A program made the position numbers and the translations under genes. From Hexactinellida sp. DTS-2022 (lineage: Eukaryota > Porifera > Hexactinellida): DNA of 64,000 bases. The notes beneath the pieces are model-generated. The model had not been told where the DNA came from. It was given only the letters and a program-made list of their open reading frames with translations, and ran no database searches. This document shows positions 25,256 through 36,439 of this stretch, in pieces (the first letter of the stretch is position 1; every line of letters starts with the position of its first letter). The stretch is taken from contig JAPNXP010000013.1 of the NCBI GenBank assembly GCA_028753945.1, forward strand, positions 1,426,001 to 1,490,000, written 5' to 3'.

Positions 25256-25532
25256 ATGATTTTTTTAGTTTATCTCGTTATTTCTTACAACCATGATAAC
25301 GTGACAGTCAAGAGAAATATTCTTTCTGGCTCAGTTGCTATACACTCAATTCCCATTGATTCATATCTGTACTTTGATTGTCAAGTTTTATATCCTGAAA
25401 TCCTTATGCCGAATAAAAAGATTTTGAAGTCATTCATGATATTGAATTTTTATTATTCCGATATTGGATTGTATGAATGTAGAGGAAGTCTCGACAACAC
25501 TGTTTCTATTAAAGTTGATATCATTATTGAAG
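25256..25532 (+). CDS. First coding exon of a secreted or membrane Ig-superfamily protein
   Basis: From the ATG at 25256 the first residues (MIFLVYLVISY) form a signal peptide. The 92 codons then show an Ig fold skeleton: FDCQ with the B-strand Cys, and YYSDIGLYECRG, the DxGxYxC signature of the F strand. The exon ends in a good splice donor (gaag then gtaact) in phase 1, the usual phase for Ig-domain exons. The Trp between the cysteines is not evident, so the domain is divergent. Downstream exons are not certain; a phase-compatible acceptor at 27533 leads to DPSTLFVRDTFSKSSDLF before a stop. The exon at 53559 has the same design, suggesting a family of rapidly evolving receptors or secreted recognition proteins. 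It could also be a pseudogene exon. Confidence 0.55.
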
Positions 25533-25563
25533 GTAACTAATTTCTTTCTACCTTTATTTAGGG

Positions 25564-25688
25564 CAGTGGTTCCCAACCTGGGATCTACGGACGGCTTTAG
25601 GGAGTCCACAAGATGTTCATGGTCAATGGGAAGTGCCCACATAATGATAATAGGTGGTCCACGGTTGAAAAGGTTTGAGAATCCGCTT
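25564..25688. mobile_element. Short hAT MITE, 125 bp
   Basis: The left end cagtggttcccaacctggga and the right end (aaaggtttgagaatccgctt) are inverted copies with a few changes. The 8-bp duplication atttaggg (25556-25563 and 25689-25696) is perfect. It lies in the putative first intron of the Ig-like gene. Its left terminus is nearly identical to that of the element at 7143. Confidence 0.85.
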
Positions 25689-25812
25689 ATTTAGGGCATT
25701 ATAATGTTTGGATCTCGATCATACGATCTGGATCGGAGGTCCTTTTACAAACTAGAATTGAGGTCGGGATCTGATTGAAGATTTCTAGAAAAAGATCCCC
25801 AGCTTTTTCGTT

Positions 25813-26759
25813 CAGGGTTGGCAGTTTTTTCCATGTGGTAAAAAACATTGTTCTAATAACCGGTCAAAATGGCCTGGCAAAAAAATATGACTGGTTAAAA
25901 CTGGTCAAAACCTAATTAATCCATATTTTTAAATACTATATACGTACAGTGCAACCTCTATAAGTGGGGTCTCTATAAATGGGGAACCTCCATAAGTGGG
26001 GAATTTTTTTACCATATTCGTATATATCCATACAAATGAACCTCTATAAGCGGGGAAGTGGGGAATGGGGGACCATAAATTTCAAGGAGTTTTTATCTCC
26101 ATACAAAACAACCTCCATAAATGGGGGGAATGGACAAATCCTAACATGATTCTTATAAAATAATACAATATTTCCAATAAATCGACTCAAAAGTTCTACA
26201 GAAAAAATATTTTCGATTGATCTACTCTGATGTTTTTAGAAGAAATCACCTAGTGTAGATCAGCAGTTAACTAAATTGTCATAATATACAAATAAGAACT
26301 AGAACGTGCATTAATGTGTGTGTTATATGAATATTTTGTATAATATAGCATATATAATGTTTTTCCAATTGAATTTTATAACCGGGGAATGGGGGGCAAT
26401 TGAAATTTTCCCCGTCCCAGCTCCCCCACTTATAGAGGTTCCACTGTACTATATAAATATATGAAAAATCAACCAAAATAATATTTTTGTTGATTTTTCA
26501 ATTCCCAATCTGTTTCAATTTAGGGTCTGAATTAAACCAAAATTACAAAAAAATATTTCAATGAATGCCGTTTAGACGATATGATTAGTGAACTCTGCGA
26601 TATCACATAACTTATCAGCTACCTGCTACCAAATTTTCCGTAATTTTTAGTTTATTTGTACATTGGTAAAGTTTTGATCCTTTTCACCTTTCCTTGTAAA
26701 AGCTGGTTTTCCCACTGTCCGTCCAAAACTAGCTTTGGAGCGGACAAAACCCAACCCTG
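25813..26759. mobile_element. hAT-like non-autonomous element with a nested MITE
   Basis: It starts cagggttggcagttttttcc and ends in aaaacccaaccctg, an inverted match to the outer 9-10 bases. The duplication ttttcgtt / ttttcgat (25805-25812 and 26760-26767) agrees at 7 of 8 positions. More than half of its length is a later insertion (25947-26446). Internal ctggtcaaaa / ccggtcaaaa repeats flank the left end. Confidence 0.75.
25947..26446. mobile_element. Mariner/pogo-type MITE, 500 bp, TA target
   Basis: The termini cagtgcaacctctataagtg and cttatagaggttccactg are inverted copies next to TA. The left 150 bases repeat the cctctataagtgggga unit four or five times. It is nested inside the hAT-like element 25813-26759. 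Confidence 0.9.
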
Positions 26760-27176
26760 TTTTCGATTAATACATGCCAATTGTTGAATAATATCAATAT
26801 ATTTTCCTCTATCACTAAAGACAAAACATTTAGATCTGGAATTTGCAATCTTATATTTTGATTCAAAATGATTAATGAATGCAAATTAACATCAATTATC
26901 TATATCTGCGTGATTGAGTTAACAAAGGATCTAAGAAAAGGATTGCGATTGGTCCTTCGATCCTGATAGAAACTAGAATAGTGATCGCGTTATTTGATCA
27001 TATTGATACCAGGATGGGATCGGGATTGCAATTCCATTATGCAGGATTGGCTAATGGCCTGTTGCATAGCATTCTGACCCGAAATATATAATTGTAATAG
27101 CAAATACATGGTTCGGGTCAAAATCCTACGATAGTCATCCGTAGGATTTTGAATCGCTTTGATTATAATACATTTA

Positions 27177-27350
27177 CAGTAGATGTCGGATATAAGCACA
27201 CCGGTTATAATAATATATCGGATATAAGCACACTCTGTTGGAAAACGGTTGCCATATACCCTGTATAATTTATGTCGGTTATAAGAACATGTCGGTTATA
27301 AGCACATTAAGTGCAGTTCCCGACGATGTGCTTATAACCGGCATCCACTG
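27177..27350. mobile_element. Pogo-type MITE, 174 bp, TA target
   Basis: The left end cagtagatgtcggatataag and the right end cttataaccggcatccactg are inverted copies flanked by TA. Inside, the tcggttataagcaca unit is repeated five times in both orientations. Just left of it (27119-27151) is a small perfect hairpin, caaaatcctacg / cgtaggattttg. Confidence 0.88.
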
Positions 27351-27952
27351 TATTATGATTGTATTATCGAGCCTATATCGGGTTTCACAATAACATTATT
27401 AAATTGCTATAGACATAGCTTATTTTATGAATATTTTTGCTGTTTAACTTGGATAAATTAGTAAACTAGTGAAGTCAATAATTATCCAACTTGGTTATGT
27501 GAACCAATGTTCCCAAAATATTTCTTATTTCAGATCCATCCACTCTCTTTGTACGAGATACCTTTAGCAAAAGTAGTGATTTATTCGCACTGTTAATCAG
27601 ATTCGACTTAAGTTTAATTAATTAATAATAATACAAAATTAATTGACAGAGAAAATAGTAATAAATACATTACTTTATTTAGAATAAAGAAAATATAAGT
27701 TGGAGTAATTATTAAACTGTGTCGATTAGGATGTAAAAGTAGAAGCTTGTCCCTTAGGTTTCTGTAACCACAATGTTTATTCATACGTACACCAACTCTC
27801 TAATTTAGCAATTAATGAACATCTGAGCTAAATCTTCTCCACTATTACCAATAACTCCAATGTGAAAGACATAATCTAGAAGGAAAACAAGTTATGGTGG
27901 CCTCCTCCACCCCGGCAGCCACAATCCAATCCTCTTCAATTATAATTTTATA

Positions 27953-28137
27953 TGTAGACTCGGTTAGTTCGTACCTGGTTTAGTACGTACTTCAACTTAA
28001 CACATACTAACTTGTATTAACAAAGTCTGTCAATTATATGTATCTCTATGTAGTGTCAAATCTGTTCGTACGTATACTCCGATAATACATACTAAATTTT
28101 CTCCTCCGAGGGAGTACGTACTAACCGAGTTCTACTG
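27953..28137. mobile_element. Pogo-type MITE, about 185 bp, TA target
   Basis: The left tgtagactcggttagttcgt and the right acgtactaaccgagttctactg are inverted copies; the left end seems to have lost its first bases. Internal cgtac repeats resemble the terminal unit. TA flanks both sides. Confidence 0.75.
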
Positions 28138-28164
28138 TATGATAAGAAAGTACTGCTATACTAA

Positions 28165-28275
28165 CATACCGCACTAGCATATTAACAGACGTGCAGACCG
28201 CACTAGGATTTTAACATACCGCACTAGTTTTTTAACAGACTGCACTAGTATACTAACAGACCGTACTGTTATACT
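28165..28275. repeat. Minisatellite, unit about 23 bp
   Basis: There are roughly five degenerate tandem units of the form accgcactag-at-ttaacag. They have no protein frame. Confidence 0.7.
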
Positions 28276-28526
28276 AATCATTAGAATCTTTTAATAACGG
28301 CTACCCAAGGAACTGTTCAAAAATGGCCATTATGACAGATGACAGCTATATACAGGATTATAATCATATGGAAGTCATATGAGGACCCATTCTAAGTGAC
28401 CGTTATACTAGACAGTTCTAGAATATACTTGAATATTATAGTCAATAAATAAGTCTAGAAACTCACTTACTTCTGGTTCCAATCTTGTGTTTCGTCCTGG
28501 CCCGGACTCGTCAGTTGCGTTGCCTT

Positions 28527-29346
28527 TCACGCAATACACTTGAGATAGTTGAGTGTTGGAAGTGTTACGCTGTCAGTCGCCACTGGAGACATGCCGTTGC
28601 TTGTCGCGTTTCCATTATCTGGGCTCACCATGATAGAGATCGCGTTCCCAATATAGCCTCTAGCAGAGGTCCCCACAAGGTTCGATGTACCTTGCCTTTG
28701 AGCGCTTTCGACTGAATAAGAAGAAGAATTAGTCAGAAGAGTGCAAGAGGTAGAATACATTATTGAGAGATCCGATAATGTGGTTACAGTCCCATATTTC
28801 GACAGTAGGGTTTCTCATTCCATCATATTTATAAATTGTTCGTTGTCACATAGGATAGAGTAAAAGTGGTTGCTAACGAAGATGGAAAAGCCAGCTAGAG
28901 TATAATGTAATGTCTGATGTTGATAACTGATGTTAAATTGTTGGTCGATGTCAGATATTAATACTTGTTTGCTTCGTGATAGAATGTGTCCAATTTCAAT
29001 TGTTGGCAGTATAAGAATGGTTTGAAAATTCCCAGACAACCTCTCACAGATTGCATCAGTTGATCCACAGGACTTACATTTAGTTGGAATTAGTTTTAGG
29101 TTTATCCAGATTAGTGAATACGCTGCCAATATTTCCTTCATAGTCGTGGTGTTAAAGATGTTGGTGCATTGGTGGCATTTGAAGTTGTATCTGTCTTTGC
29201 ATAGATCTTCTGCTCTTAGGAATTGTATGATGCTGCCTTCTGATCCAAAAAATTACATGATTGCATCAAACCAGTTGAATCATGTTGAAATTCCACCCCG
29301 AGTTGTTTGGCAATATAATGTCTCAGTTCTTCGAATTGATTACTAG
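28527..29346 (-). pseudogene. Ubiquitin-hydrolase-like (USP/C19-type) protein fragment, broken
   Basis: Reading the minus strand from about 29346, one frame gives SIIQFLRAEDLCKDRYNFKC and then CHQC, CKSCGS (a zinc-ribbon-like pair of CxxC motifs), and HYTLAGFSIFVSNHFYSILC. It passes one in-frame TGA at about 28814 and continues to about 28527. The spacing of the CxxC pairs and a final L-x-G...NHF-x-S segment resembles ubiquitin-specific proteases, where the late His is catalytic. A Cys box was not found; upstream text (FEELRHYIAKQLGVEFQHDS) recalls the QQDAxEF region of that family but is out of frame. The assignment is tentative; the TGA, a shift near 29290 and a MITE just upstream (29352-29506) show it is not intact. 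Confidence 0.45.
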
Positions 29347-29351
29347 CAGCC

Positions 29352-29506
29352 CAGAGGCGTAGCTAGGCCTGCAAGAAGGTGCGGAACTGGTAGATTATAG
29401 TTGGGGCATTTCCGCACTATAGTATTATACGAATGGGCATTTTTGTGGGAACAAATCTTTTGGGTGCGGCCTGTGCCCCAAGTGCCGCACCCTGGCCACG
29501 CCTCTG
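29352..29506. mobile_element. hAT MITE, 155 bp, perfect 8-bp TSD
   Basis: The ends cagaggcgtagctagg and ctggccacgcctctg are inverted copies; tagcagcc flanks both sides (29344-29351 and 29507-29514). Two internal ggtgcgg / ccgcacc blocks extend the symmetry. It separates the USP-like fragment from a further minus ORF. Confidence 0.92.
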
Positions 29507-29577
29507 TAGCAGCCATTTGAACAGATGGTATGGTGTGCTCTTTCCCACATAGGATGTGCTATTGGTAGTGATGTAAT

Positions 29578-29889
29578 CTATGTGATGGTATTCAGATGGT
29601 TAGATGGTGATGGATTGGTTTCGATGGTAATTATCTCTTCTGCTTGATGCTTAGGTGTTATTAACTGAATCACAGCAGGTAACAGAACTGCGGCTGGAAA
29701 ATCATAGTCCTTTCTGATTTGTATTGCATCGTTACAGGAATTGCTATTGCGATATTCGTTGTACCAATTAGCGGTACACAGTGGGAATTTAGGGTGGAAA
29801 TAGGATAAAATTATCATTCTCTTGAAACTTGAATTCGTGCTTACCACTGAATTCAGAATATCAAATAATCTAGTATTGAATAATTTCAT
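29578..29889 (-). CDS. Hypothetical ORF, possibly the upstream part of the 28.5-29.3 kb gene
   Basis: A 103-codon open frame lies on the same strand as, and just upstream of, the USP-like fragment, beyond an inserted MITE. It includes FHPKFPLCTANWYNEYRN. I recognise no domain. Its position and strand suggest it belonged to the same gene before the MITE inserted, but this is inference. Confidence 0.25.
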   Translation of the reverse strand: MKLFNTRLFDILNSVVSTNSSFKRMIILSYFHPKFPLCTANWYNEYRNSNSCNDAIQIRKDYDFPAAVLLPAVIQLITPKHQAEEIITIETNPSPSNHLNTIT

Positions 29890-29894
29890 TCCGA

Positions 29895-30360
29895 TCTAAG
29901 AAATATTTTGGTTGTTATGGCTATTCAAAGTATTAGATTTTTGACAATTGGAATTTCTATTTTGCGGTTATAGAAAGTTACCAATGCTTCATTGCAGATT
30001 TTGAGAACAATGTTCTTAAGAATGACTTCTCTTTTGAATATTCTGATATACATGGTTTAATTAGATATATTAGATATCATAATAACATATCAGTATAAAT
30101 TGATTATGGGGTGTGGCTAACGGAAAATATACGATTCGGACAATTAATTATTGCTTAGTCCCCCTCCTTCAAGGTGATGGGAAATATCGTGTCCAGGCTC
30201 ACGCGGGTTTTTTGTGTGTTTTTAATATAAAGTTGACATATTTAACTTCAATATAAACCAAATTAAAGATGCGCTAAATTTTGCCCACAGATATTTTCCT
30301 TTGATATTAATAAATTTATTAAGATAAGTAATTCAAATAAAAATTATACTCCTTCAATTA
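29895..30360. other. No gene recognised
   Basis: AT-rich spacer between the hypothetical ORF and repeat R copy 2. I see no coding region or repeat termini. Confidence 0.4.
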
Positions 30361-30364
30361 AAAT

Positions 30365-30960
30365 TATTTCTTATGCATAACAAGGAAGCTTTAGAATTTC
30401 TTAACTCGAATCCAGTGAGTTAGGGGTTACAATGAATTAGAATATGACTAATATCAAACAATTCGGTGTCAATTTGATGAATTAAAGTTTAGCAGGGAGC
30501 TGAACTGTCGGAAAAATAGTGGAAACATACTTTTTACCTACTGAGATCTCAACAATATTGTCAAAACTAAGTTCTACTAGCTCTAAAACCTAGGTGATGT
30601 AATATTCTTATAAAATAGTTTCTAAATGCGAGAAAAGGCGCGACGTAGATTACTTAATAACTTTGAACCATATATATTAGGATTTTGAAAAAATTATACC
30701 TTGTTCAAGAAATATAATCAATAATCATGGGTGAACAATAAAAAATTTGTTAACAAACCTAAAGTATAATTTATGATAGAATTAACATGAATTGTCTAGA
30801 ACTACGTTTAGGTGAATACGTACATCATTTTTCATAATGCCATTTAGTTTGCAGCTACCGATAACCTATATGTCAATAATACTTCATTAGAGTCTATCTA
30901 GCATAGTTTTCCTATTTCCACTTACACCCCTGAAAATTCCCACTGTGCGGTAGCGATGTC
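30365..30960 (+). repeat. Repeat R, copy 2 (about 600 bp)
   Basis: It is an inverted copy of 54549-55140 over its full length, clearly alignable (for example attcggtgtcaattt, ctgaactgtcgg, ttgttaacaaacc, cgataacctatatgtcaata, cacccctgaaaa). A shorter diverged copy lies at 24930-25205. It has no ORF and no terminal inverted repeat; both full copies end at a cactgtgcgg motif. Confidence 0.85.
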
Positions 30961-32462
30961 GATTCTTTCTTTGGTCGTAAATTCGAGTTCAGTCGATGGA
31001 TGGAAATCGTATAGTGATTTTAGTGATGCTAGTGATTCAGCTTTGATGGCGAGCGTTTTATGTAGTGAGGTTGTTAAGGGCGGCTAATACTTGAGGTTTT
31101 ATGGTGGTTGTGTAACATCAATCCTTTCTTCTGTTCCTCGTTGTTCAGGTATTTCATAGATTTATTCAGTTGCTCCTAAAGTCAGGGTCTCCTCAGATGG
31201 TTCTATATGAATTCAAATAAAGCATGTTTAAAATTTAGGATTGAACTAGTTCGAATAGTATGTAGAAATATCTGACCAGTGTTGTAAATCAAATCAAATA
31301 TTTCAAATATTTGATTTGATTTAAGATAATTTTTAGTGACTAATTATTTGATTTGATTTGATATGATTTGAAATGTAAATGATTTGAAAAAATAATTTAT
31401 TTATTTACTCCCTGACTGATTCATAACCGTGCTTTATACTGGAAACGGAACTTTCGTCTCTGGAATATTTGTCCCCGGAAATTTCGTTTCTGAATTTCCG
31501 TCCCCCAAAAAACTCGTCCCCAGAATATCCATCTCCGGGAAAATTTGTTCCTGGAACTTTCATCCCGGAAAATACGGAGAGAAATATAATAATATTTGGA
31601 GTTATAATTTAAATTGAGATACTGTAATTGATAATTGAAATGAGATAATTGATAATGAATAAATTAGAATCATGATTTGAATCTTCAAAAGTCGAATTTT
31701 TGAGCAATACTCATAAGATATATTAAGTTTCTCGATTCTCATAATCAGAACTAGACCTCTAATGCGCTCATTACGCTCAACCGTCTTTTTTGTGTGAACC
31801 CTTGTCTCACCAGCCTCCCATTTTGTGACAAATGCTTCCTGTAGAGACTGTTCACGTTGTAGAGCTTTGAGGAATTTACCAATTGTTGGGTGAGAACATG
31901 CAATACTAGTATGGAATGCATTGTGCCATCCTTCTACATAATTTGTAGTGCGTGCAAGTTGTTGAAGGACCCTTTGATACATGTTCCAGATTCTAGTAGG
32001 AAATGGGCAACTCTTCTACTTTGATCAGGTAAACGTTTCCCAATGTATGTTTCTTCAAAATATTTCGCGACTTTAAGAGCGGAGTCCGGAAATCTGTCAG
32101 CAGGATAGTGAAACAATCAGGTACATCTACTAAGGGACGAAAGCTAGTCTAGGTAGCTTCTTCCACTTCAAGACAAATTCTCTATCGGTTTGATACTGAA
32201 AAGTTAGTCCCTCGGATTGAATCTTTCTGTAAATACTTTGTGAAAGATGAAAAAAACATCCTGAAATTACAGCAGGAAAATTATTTTCTAAAGAATTCAT
32301 CGCAGCCTTCTCAAAATCAATCATTATGTTAGTTGGGTTTAATGCTGGTTCAAATTCACAAAGTTTGCTGGGAAGCTTATTGTAGGTAGTTTCCCTTTTA
32401 TTGGATAGTAGAGCAAAAACACAAGGGTAAACGAACCCATCTTTTTCAGCGTGTCTGGTGCA

Positions 32463-34861
32463 CAGGGTTGGGTTTAAGTACCTTTGAAAGTACTTAAGTA
32501 CAAGTACAAGTACTCCAAAAAATTTCTAGTACAAGTACAATTGAAATGAAAGTACTTAAGTACAATTTTAAGTACTTTTAAAATTTAATGGGAATTAATA
32601 TTGCTGATAGACGATAATTAGTTCTCTACATTCAAACACAACAAATATAGATTAATAATTAAGATCAATCCATATTAGACCTTTGAAACATCAGTGTTTC
32701 AAAAGTTTTGTCAGAAAGATTGTATCTATCTGGACGACAGACCTTTCCAGCGATACTGAAAAGGAGTTCAACAGGAGCAGATGACGCTGGAACTGCTAGA
32801 TGTTTCATTTCTAATACGGCGAGTTTTGGGTATGTATCTGCATGATTTTCCAGAACGCAAGTGGATTAGAGTTTCCTGGTATAGTTGGTTTGAGTAACTA
32901 TTCTCTAAGCTCTGATTCATCCGTGTATATGTTTTCTGTGTCTTCTTCATCTTAATCCATCAACGAAAACAATTTAGTTATTTTTATTTTGTTTTTTCAC
33001 TTTCACACTCTACTACTACTGGGTGGTTTGATTTTTTGTTTTCAATTTTGTACATCTTGGACAATAGTTCACTTTTTCGATGATCTCTTTCATTGCCATC
33101 TTTGTACCACTTCAGTTTAAAACGAGGATCTAATATACTAGCTGTCGTCTATGTATCTTCGGATTCAAAAATGGTAAGTCGACGTTCAACTGATTCTGCA
33201 AGTTCTTTTACTAAGGCGTTAGAATATTTCCTGTGAAGTGTTGACAGTTGACCCCTTATACCTCTTATACATGGGATGACTAAGCTTGAATATACTTTGT
33301 TCTCAATTTGGGCAATATCGGTCGCTTCCTCAAAAGGGGATAGGATTTCCACAAAATCTCTGAGTGTGTTTCGTTCATATGCTGCTAACTTGGCAGTGTT
33401 TTAATTTATCTTGATCAACTTTAACTATTGACTTAATCATTATTAGTTGTGAGTTCCAACGAGTAGGGACGCTTGACTGTAACCTATTCTCACCAATCAG
33501 TACATCTGTGGCAACAGTTGACTTGCGTACATGTGATACGATTGTGGATACCTTCGAAATAACCTTCGAAAAAATATCAGCTATGTTAAAGCCATCCTTT
33601 ACTACAAGCTGAAGTGTATGTGCTAAGCAAGAGTTACGAACTAGATGGAGTAAAGCAAGGGCATCATCTTCTAATTCAAAATTTGGATCACCGTAGTTTT
33701 CAATATCATCTTCACTGTCACTTTGATCGGATTCCTGCTGTAGAGTGTCGAACCCAGGTAGACAAGATGCATTTACCATATTGTCGCTTTGTCAGTAATG
33801 ATGGTCGAGATTTTGTTGTTGATTTCAAGAGAAGCTATCATTTCCTGAAATTTGTCATATATGTTGCAAGCAGAATGTCTGCCTGAGAATCTGTGACGTG
33901 CAACCATTATGGAATTTATATTCCAGTCCAAGATGAATTGACCAGTAATCCCTATATAACTCTTCATCTGTTTGTTTGACCAAAGTTAGTAGTCAGAGCA
34001 ATACTAGAAACTTGTTCAACCTTTTTGGCAATATTTTCGTGGATCTTTCTATATTTTCCCTCTATCAGTTTAGTGGAAAGACATTTGGTATTTAGGGTCC
34101 AACTTGTATATAAAATTTCGAAATCTTGAACTCTCAACAATTGAGAGTGGCAGCAAAATCCCCTGAATAAAATTCACAAGTTCATCAGTAATTTCAAGTT
34201 GATGTAAATCATGATGAGGATACTTTTTATTCGAAGTGGTTAGTAGGTTAAGTTTCAGTTGTTTGTCTTCCGTTGGTTCTTTGAAACTGTAGAGTTCTTC
34301 ATACTTAATATGGTGATTTCGTTTCATATGCTTGATGAAGTTGGATGTCACTTTTAAACAACCTGAAATTTCTTCAGACAATATTTGCATGTCGCTTTGA
34401 AATTCGCATCTAAATTATCCGGTATATCAAAGTGCTTTAATACTTCAGGAAGCTTTCTGCTAGCCATAATTGAGTTTGAAGAAGAGATATCAAAAATCAT
34501 CCTGGAAACCATCTCCAGATACTTATAATATGTGAGATATCCATATAGTGAATATGCGTAGTGAAAAGAAACCTAGTTGTGTTTACGATTGATTCCTACC
34601 ATTGTTTGTTACTTTTATCAAAGATTGTACTGCTTCACTTAATAAATATATCACACATCAAGTATATTCTAGTGAGCTTGCACTGCAATGATCAACAATA
34701 GAAACTATAGTGTTGATCAATAAATTGGCAACAAAGCCAACAATCATTCTAGTTAAGAATAGAAGTTCTAAAAAGTACTTGAAAAAGTACTTGAAAAGTA
34801 ATTTAAATTTCAAGTAGATTTGGAAAGTACTTAAGTACAATTGTACTTGAACCAAACCCTG
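32463..34861 (-). mobile_element. Autonomous-type hAT transposon with (aagtac)n termini, nested
   Basis: The left end cagggttgggtttaagtacc and the right end (reversed, cagggtttggttcaagtac) match. Flanks ctggtgca and atggtgta (32455-32462 and 34862-34869) agree at 6 of 8, an aged target duplication. Just inside each end is an array of aagtac-type hexamers (32478-32580 and 34778-34850). It contains one broken BED-hAT transposase. Confidence 0.82.
32665..34467 (-). pseudogene. BED-finger hAT transposase (ZBED1/ZBED4-like)
   Basis: The ATG at 34467 begins MASRKLPEV. The BED finger follows (CKYCLKKF, then after a shift FIKHMKRNHH). Then come PLSIVESSRFRNFIYKLDP, SYIGITGQFILDW, IITDKATIW (the Asn of the usual TDNASN is changed), the CLAHTLQLVV motif (CxxH), PTRWNSQL (RW), and the C-terminal dimerisation block APVELLFSIAG and DKTFETLMFQRSN, ending at a stop at 32665. 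All hAT landmarks are present in order, over about 600 codons. At least five frameshifts or stops separate the open frames, so it is dead. Confidence 0.88.
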
Positions 34862-35829
34862 ATGGTGTATAATTGAAAAATATTCAGGGACAACTTTAAA
34901 TGTTGCGTCAGCATACCAGTTGCTAGATTGTTTGAGAATTGAAAAGAATCTGGGATTTGAAAAAACTATAATTCTGTTGTGGTCACCATAGCCTGAATCA
35001 TATATTAAGAATGGCTCATCTTTAAGAGTTACTTTGTATTGTTCTGGTATTTGAACTTCTGCAGCACTTGTTGAATTGCCACAGTTCACATCAGAAACGC
35101 TTTTGTAATTTCGGATGGTTCTCTTAACAGAACTTACATTAGGAAGCTTTGCTATAGTTGAGGAGCTCATTGTCGTAATCCCACTAGACACTATCACCCG
35201 GGTACTTTCTTCAGAGTTAATTAGTGTTGTTTGAAAGCATTGTACCCTTTAAGCATATCGATGCGTGCAGGATCTGAGCCATGGTTATGACTAGAGTGTA
35301 TCTCATCGATAAATGTCGGCTTAATTACTTGATTATCTCTAGTATGCAATCCTGCTTTACACACCCCTCTCTTTTCACAAACCCATTGCTCTACATCTTG
35401 TGAAGACTTCGTCAATGTATAAACAAACCCTTCGATAGAGGCTTTCTCTTTTCCTCTAGTACTCCTGATTAATTCTATTGTGAGTGACGTTGACATTGCA
35501 AAATTGTAAAGTGATATTACGAATAATAGTATTTTAGGTTTTGAAGACCATTCTTATGTACTGTGACGGGAATTTTGTATACTTTCGTCAAGATTGTGTG
35601 GCTATTGAAGATTATATACACATTATTTATGTTATGAAACAACAAGATAGTTAATGAGTTTCTGGGCTTCTTAATAATTAGAAAGACCGTGAAGATTAAC
35701 AACATTACTCGAAAATCGACGAGTTTTCGGAGGACGAATTTTCCGTTGGACGAAAATTCCGGGGACAAAAGTTCCAGGGACGAAACTTCCGCCATTCCTT
35801 GTTAATAACGCATTTTTAATATAGCAATA

Positions 35830-36203
35830 AACAAAATACTTTCCAATTGCATGCGAAATAGAAATCCGATTGATGTGATGCGGGTGTTTGATTCTTCGTT
35901 GGTGTAACCTAAAATGTAATAGGAATGAGTCATTAGTAAGAGGGTAAACAATCAACCAAAGTTAACTTACCGGTTGTTTGCTTGAGTAATATTTCGAGAG
36001 AGATTGAGAGGTAATTCTGTTACCTTTTTGCTGTGGGATCTCTTCGTGCTAAGAGGTGGCTTGGTGTTTCTTTCTCTACTGAATATGGGCCTCAGTATTT
36101 TTTGGTTATTTTGTTCCTGGGTGTCTCTTAGCTTTTTTGGTATTGTGTACAATAAGTCAATAACCTGATCTCCTTGTTCAAATTCTGACCTTAAAAAGGA
36201 CAC
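35830..36203 (-). pseudogene. Possible C-terminal tail of the retroelement polyprotein, with a 62-base intron
   Basis: The open frame 36203-35967 (no ATG; it contains EFEQGDQVIDLL, like the basic segment after an integrase core) ends at a consensus donor cg/gtaagt. A 62-base gap (35909-35970) with an attttag acceptor restores the same frame (LHQRRIKHPHHINR). The intron call rests on consensus and frame only. Its link to the integrase fragment upstream is inferred from strand and order. Confidence 0.35.
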
Positions 36204-36439
36204 TCAATGAATTGCACAATAATAAGTTCGGAAGTTGCGTTATTGAACCAGAACTTACTCATAACATAACACATTCAAATACCTAAGGTTACTATTTTAG
36301 ACTTCACATGACAGTATCACTGACTCATTTATGTTTCGTAAGATGTTATGTCGATTACTACAATAAACACAATACATTTGAAATATGAAAGGAATTGTAA
36401 AAAAATGTTTATTATTAGAATTACAATAGCATAGTAAAA

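Larger units (their letters stand above)
31740..35496 (-). pseudogene. FLYWCH-type MULE transposase, split by a hAT
   Basis: The start at 35496 gives a 91-codon piece with C...C, then HSSHNHGSDP, the end of a FLYWCH finger. After a shift, 35197-34862 encodes PEQYKVTLKDEPFLIYDSG and WYADATFKVVPEYFSII, the first-Asp block of the MULE core. The nested hAT interrupts exactly there. The gene resumes below 32455 with DGFVYPCVFALLSNKRETT, DFEKAAMNSLE (second Asp), GCFFHLSQSIYRKIQ (CxxH), then ARTTNYVEGWHNAF (the Glu block) and a C-terminal tail around 31750. The order is complete, so the ancestor was autonomous. The insertion and several frameshifts inactivate it. It lacks the RING of the 14.3-15.9 kb relative. 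Confidence 0.88.
31437..35800 (-). mobile_element. MULE transposon (about 4.4 kb) with a nested hAT
   Basis: Long inverted termini are made of a degenerate unit: ggaactttcgtctctgga, ttgtccccggaa and aaaaaactcgtcc at 31440-31540 on the left, and the same text reversed at 35712-35797 on the right. A FLYWCH/MULE transposase gene on the minus strand fills the inside. A 2.4 kb hAT (32463-34861) has landed in the middle of that gene. I could not find a convincing 9-bp duplication. Confidence 0.82.

Noticed and set aside
28165-28275. CRISPR-like array
   Set aside because: Units are contiguous and degenerate with no spacers, in eukaryotic DNA; it is a minisatellite.
28300-28560. Possible solo LTR with TATA and AATAAA
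   Set aside because: No matching second LTR, no clear TG...CA ends or target duplication, and no primer-binding site.
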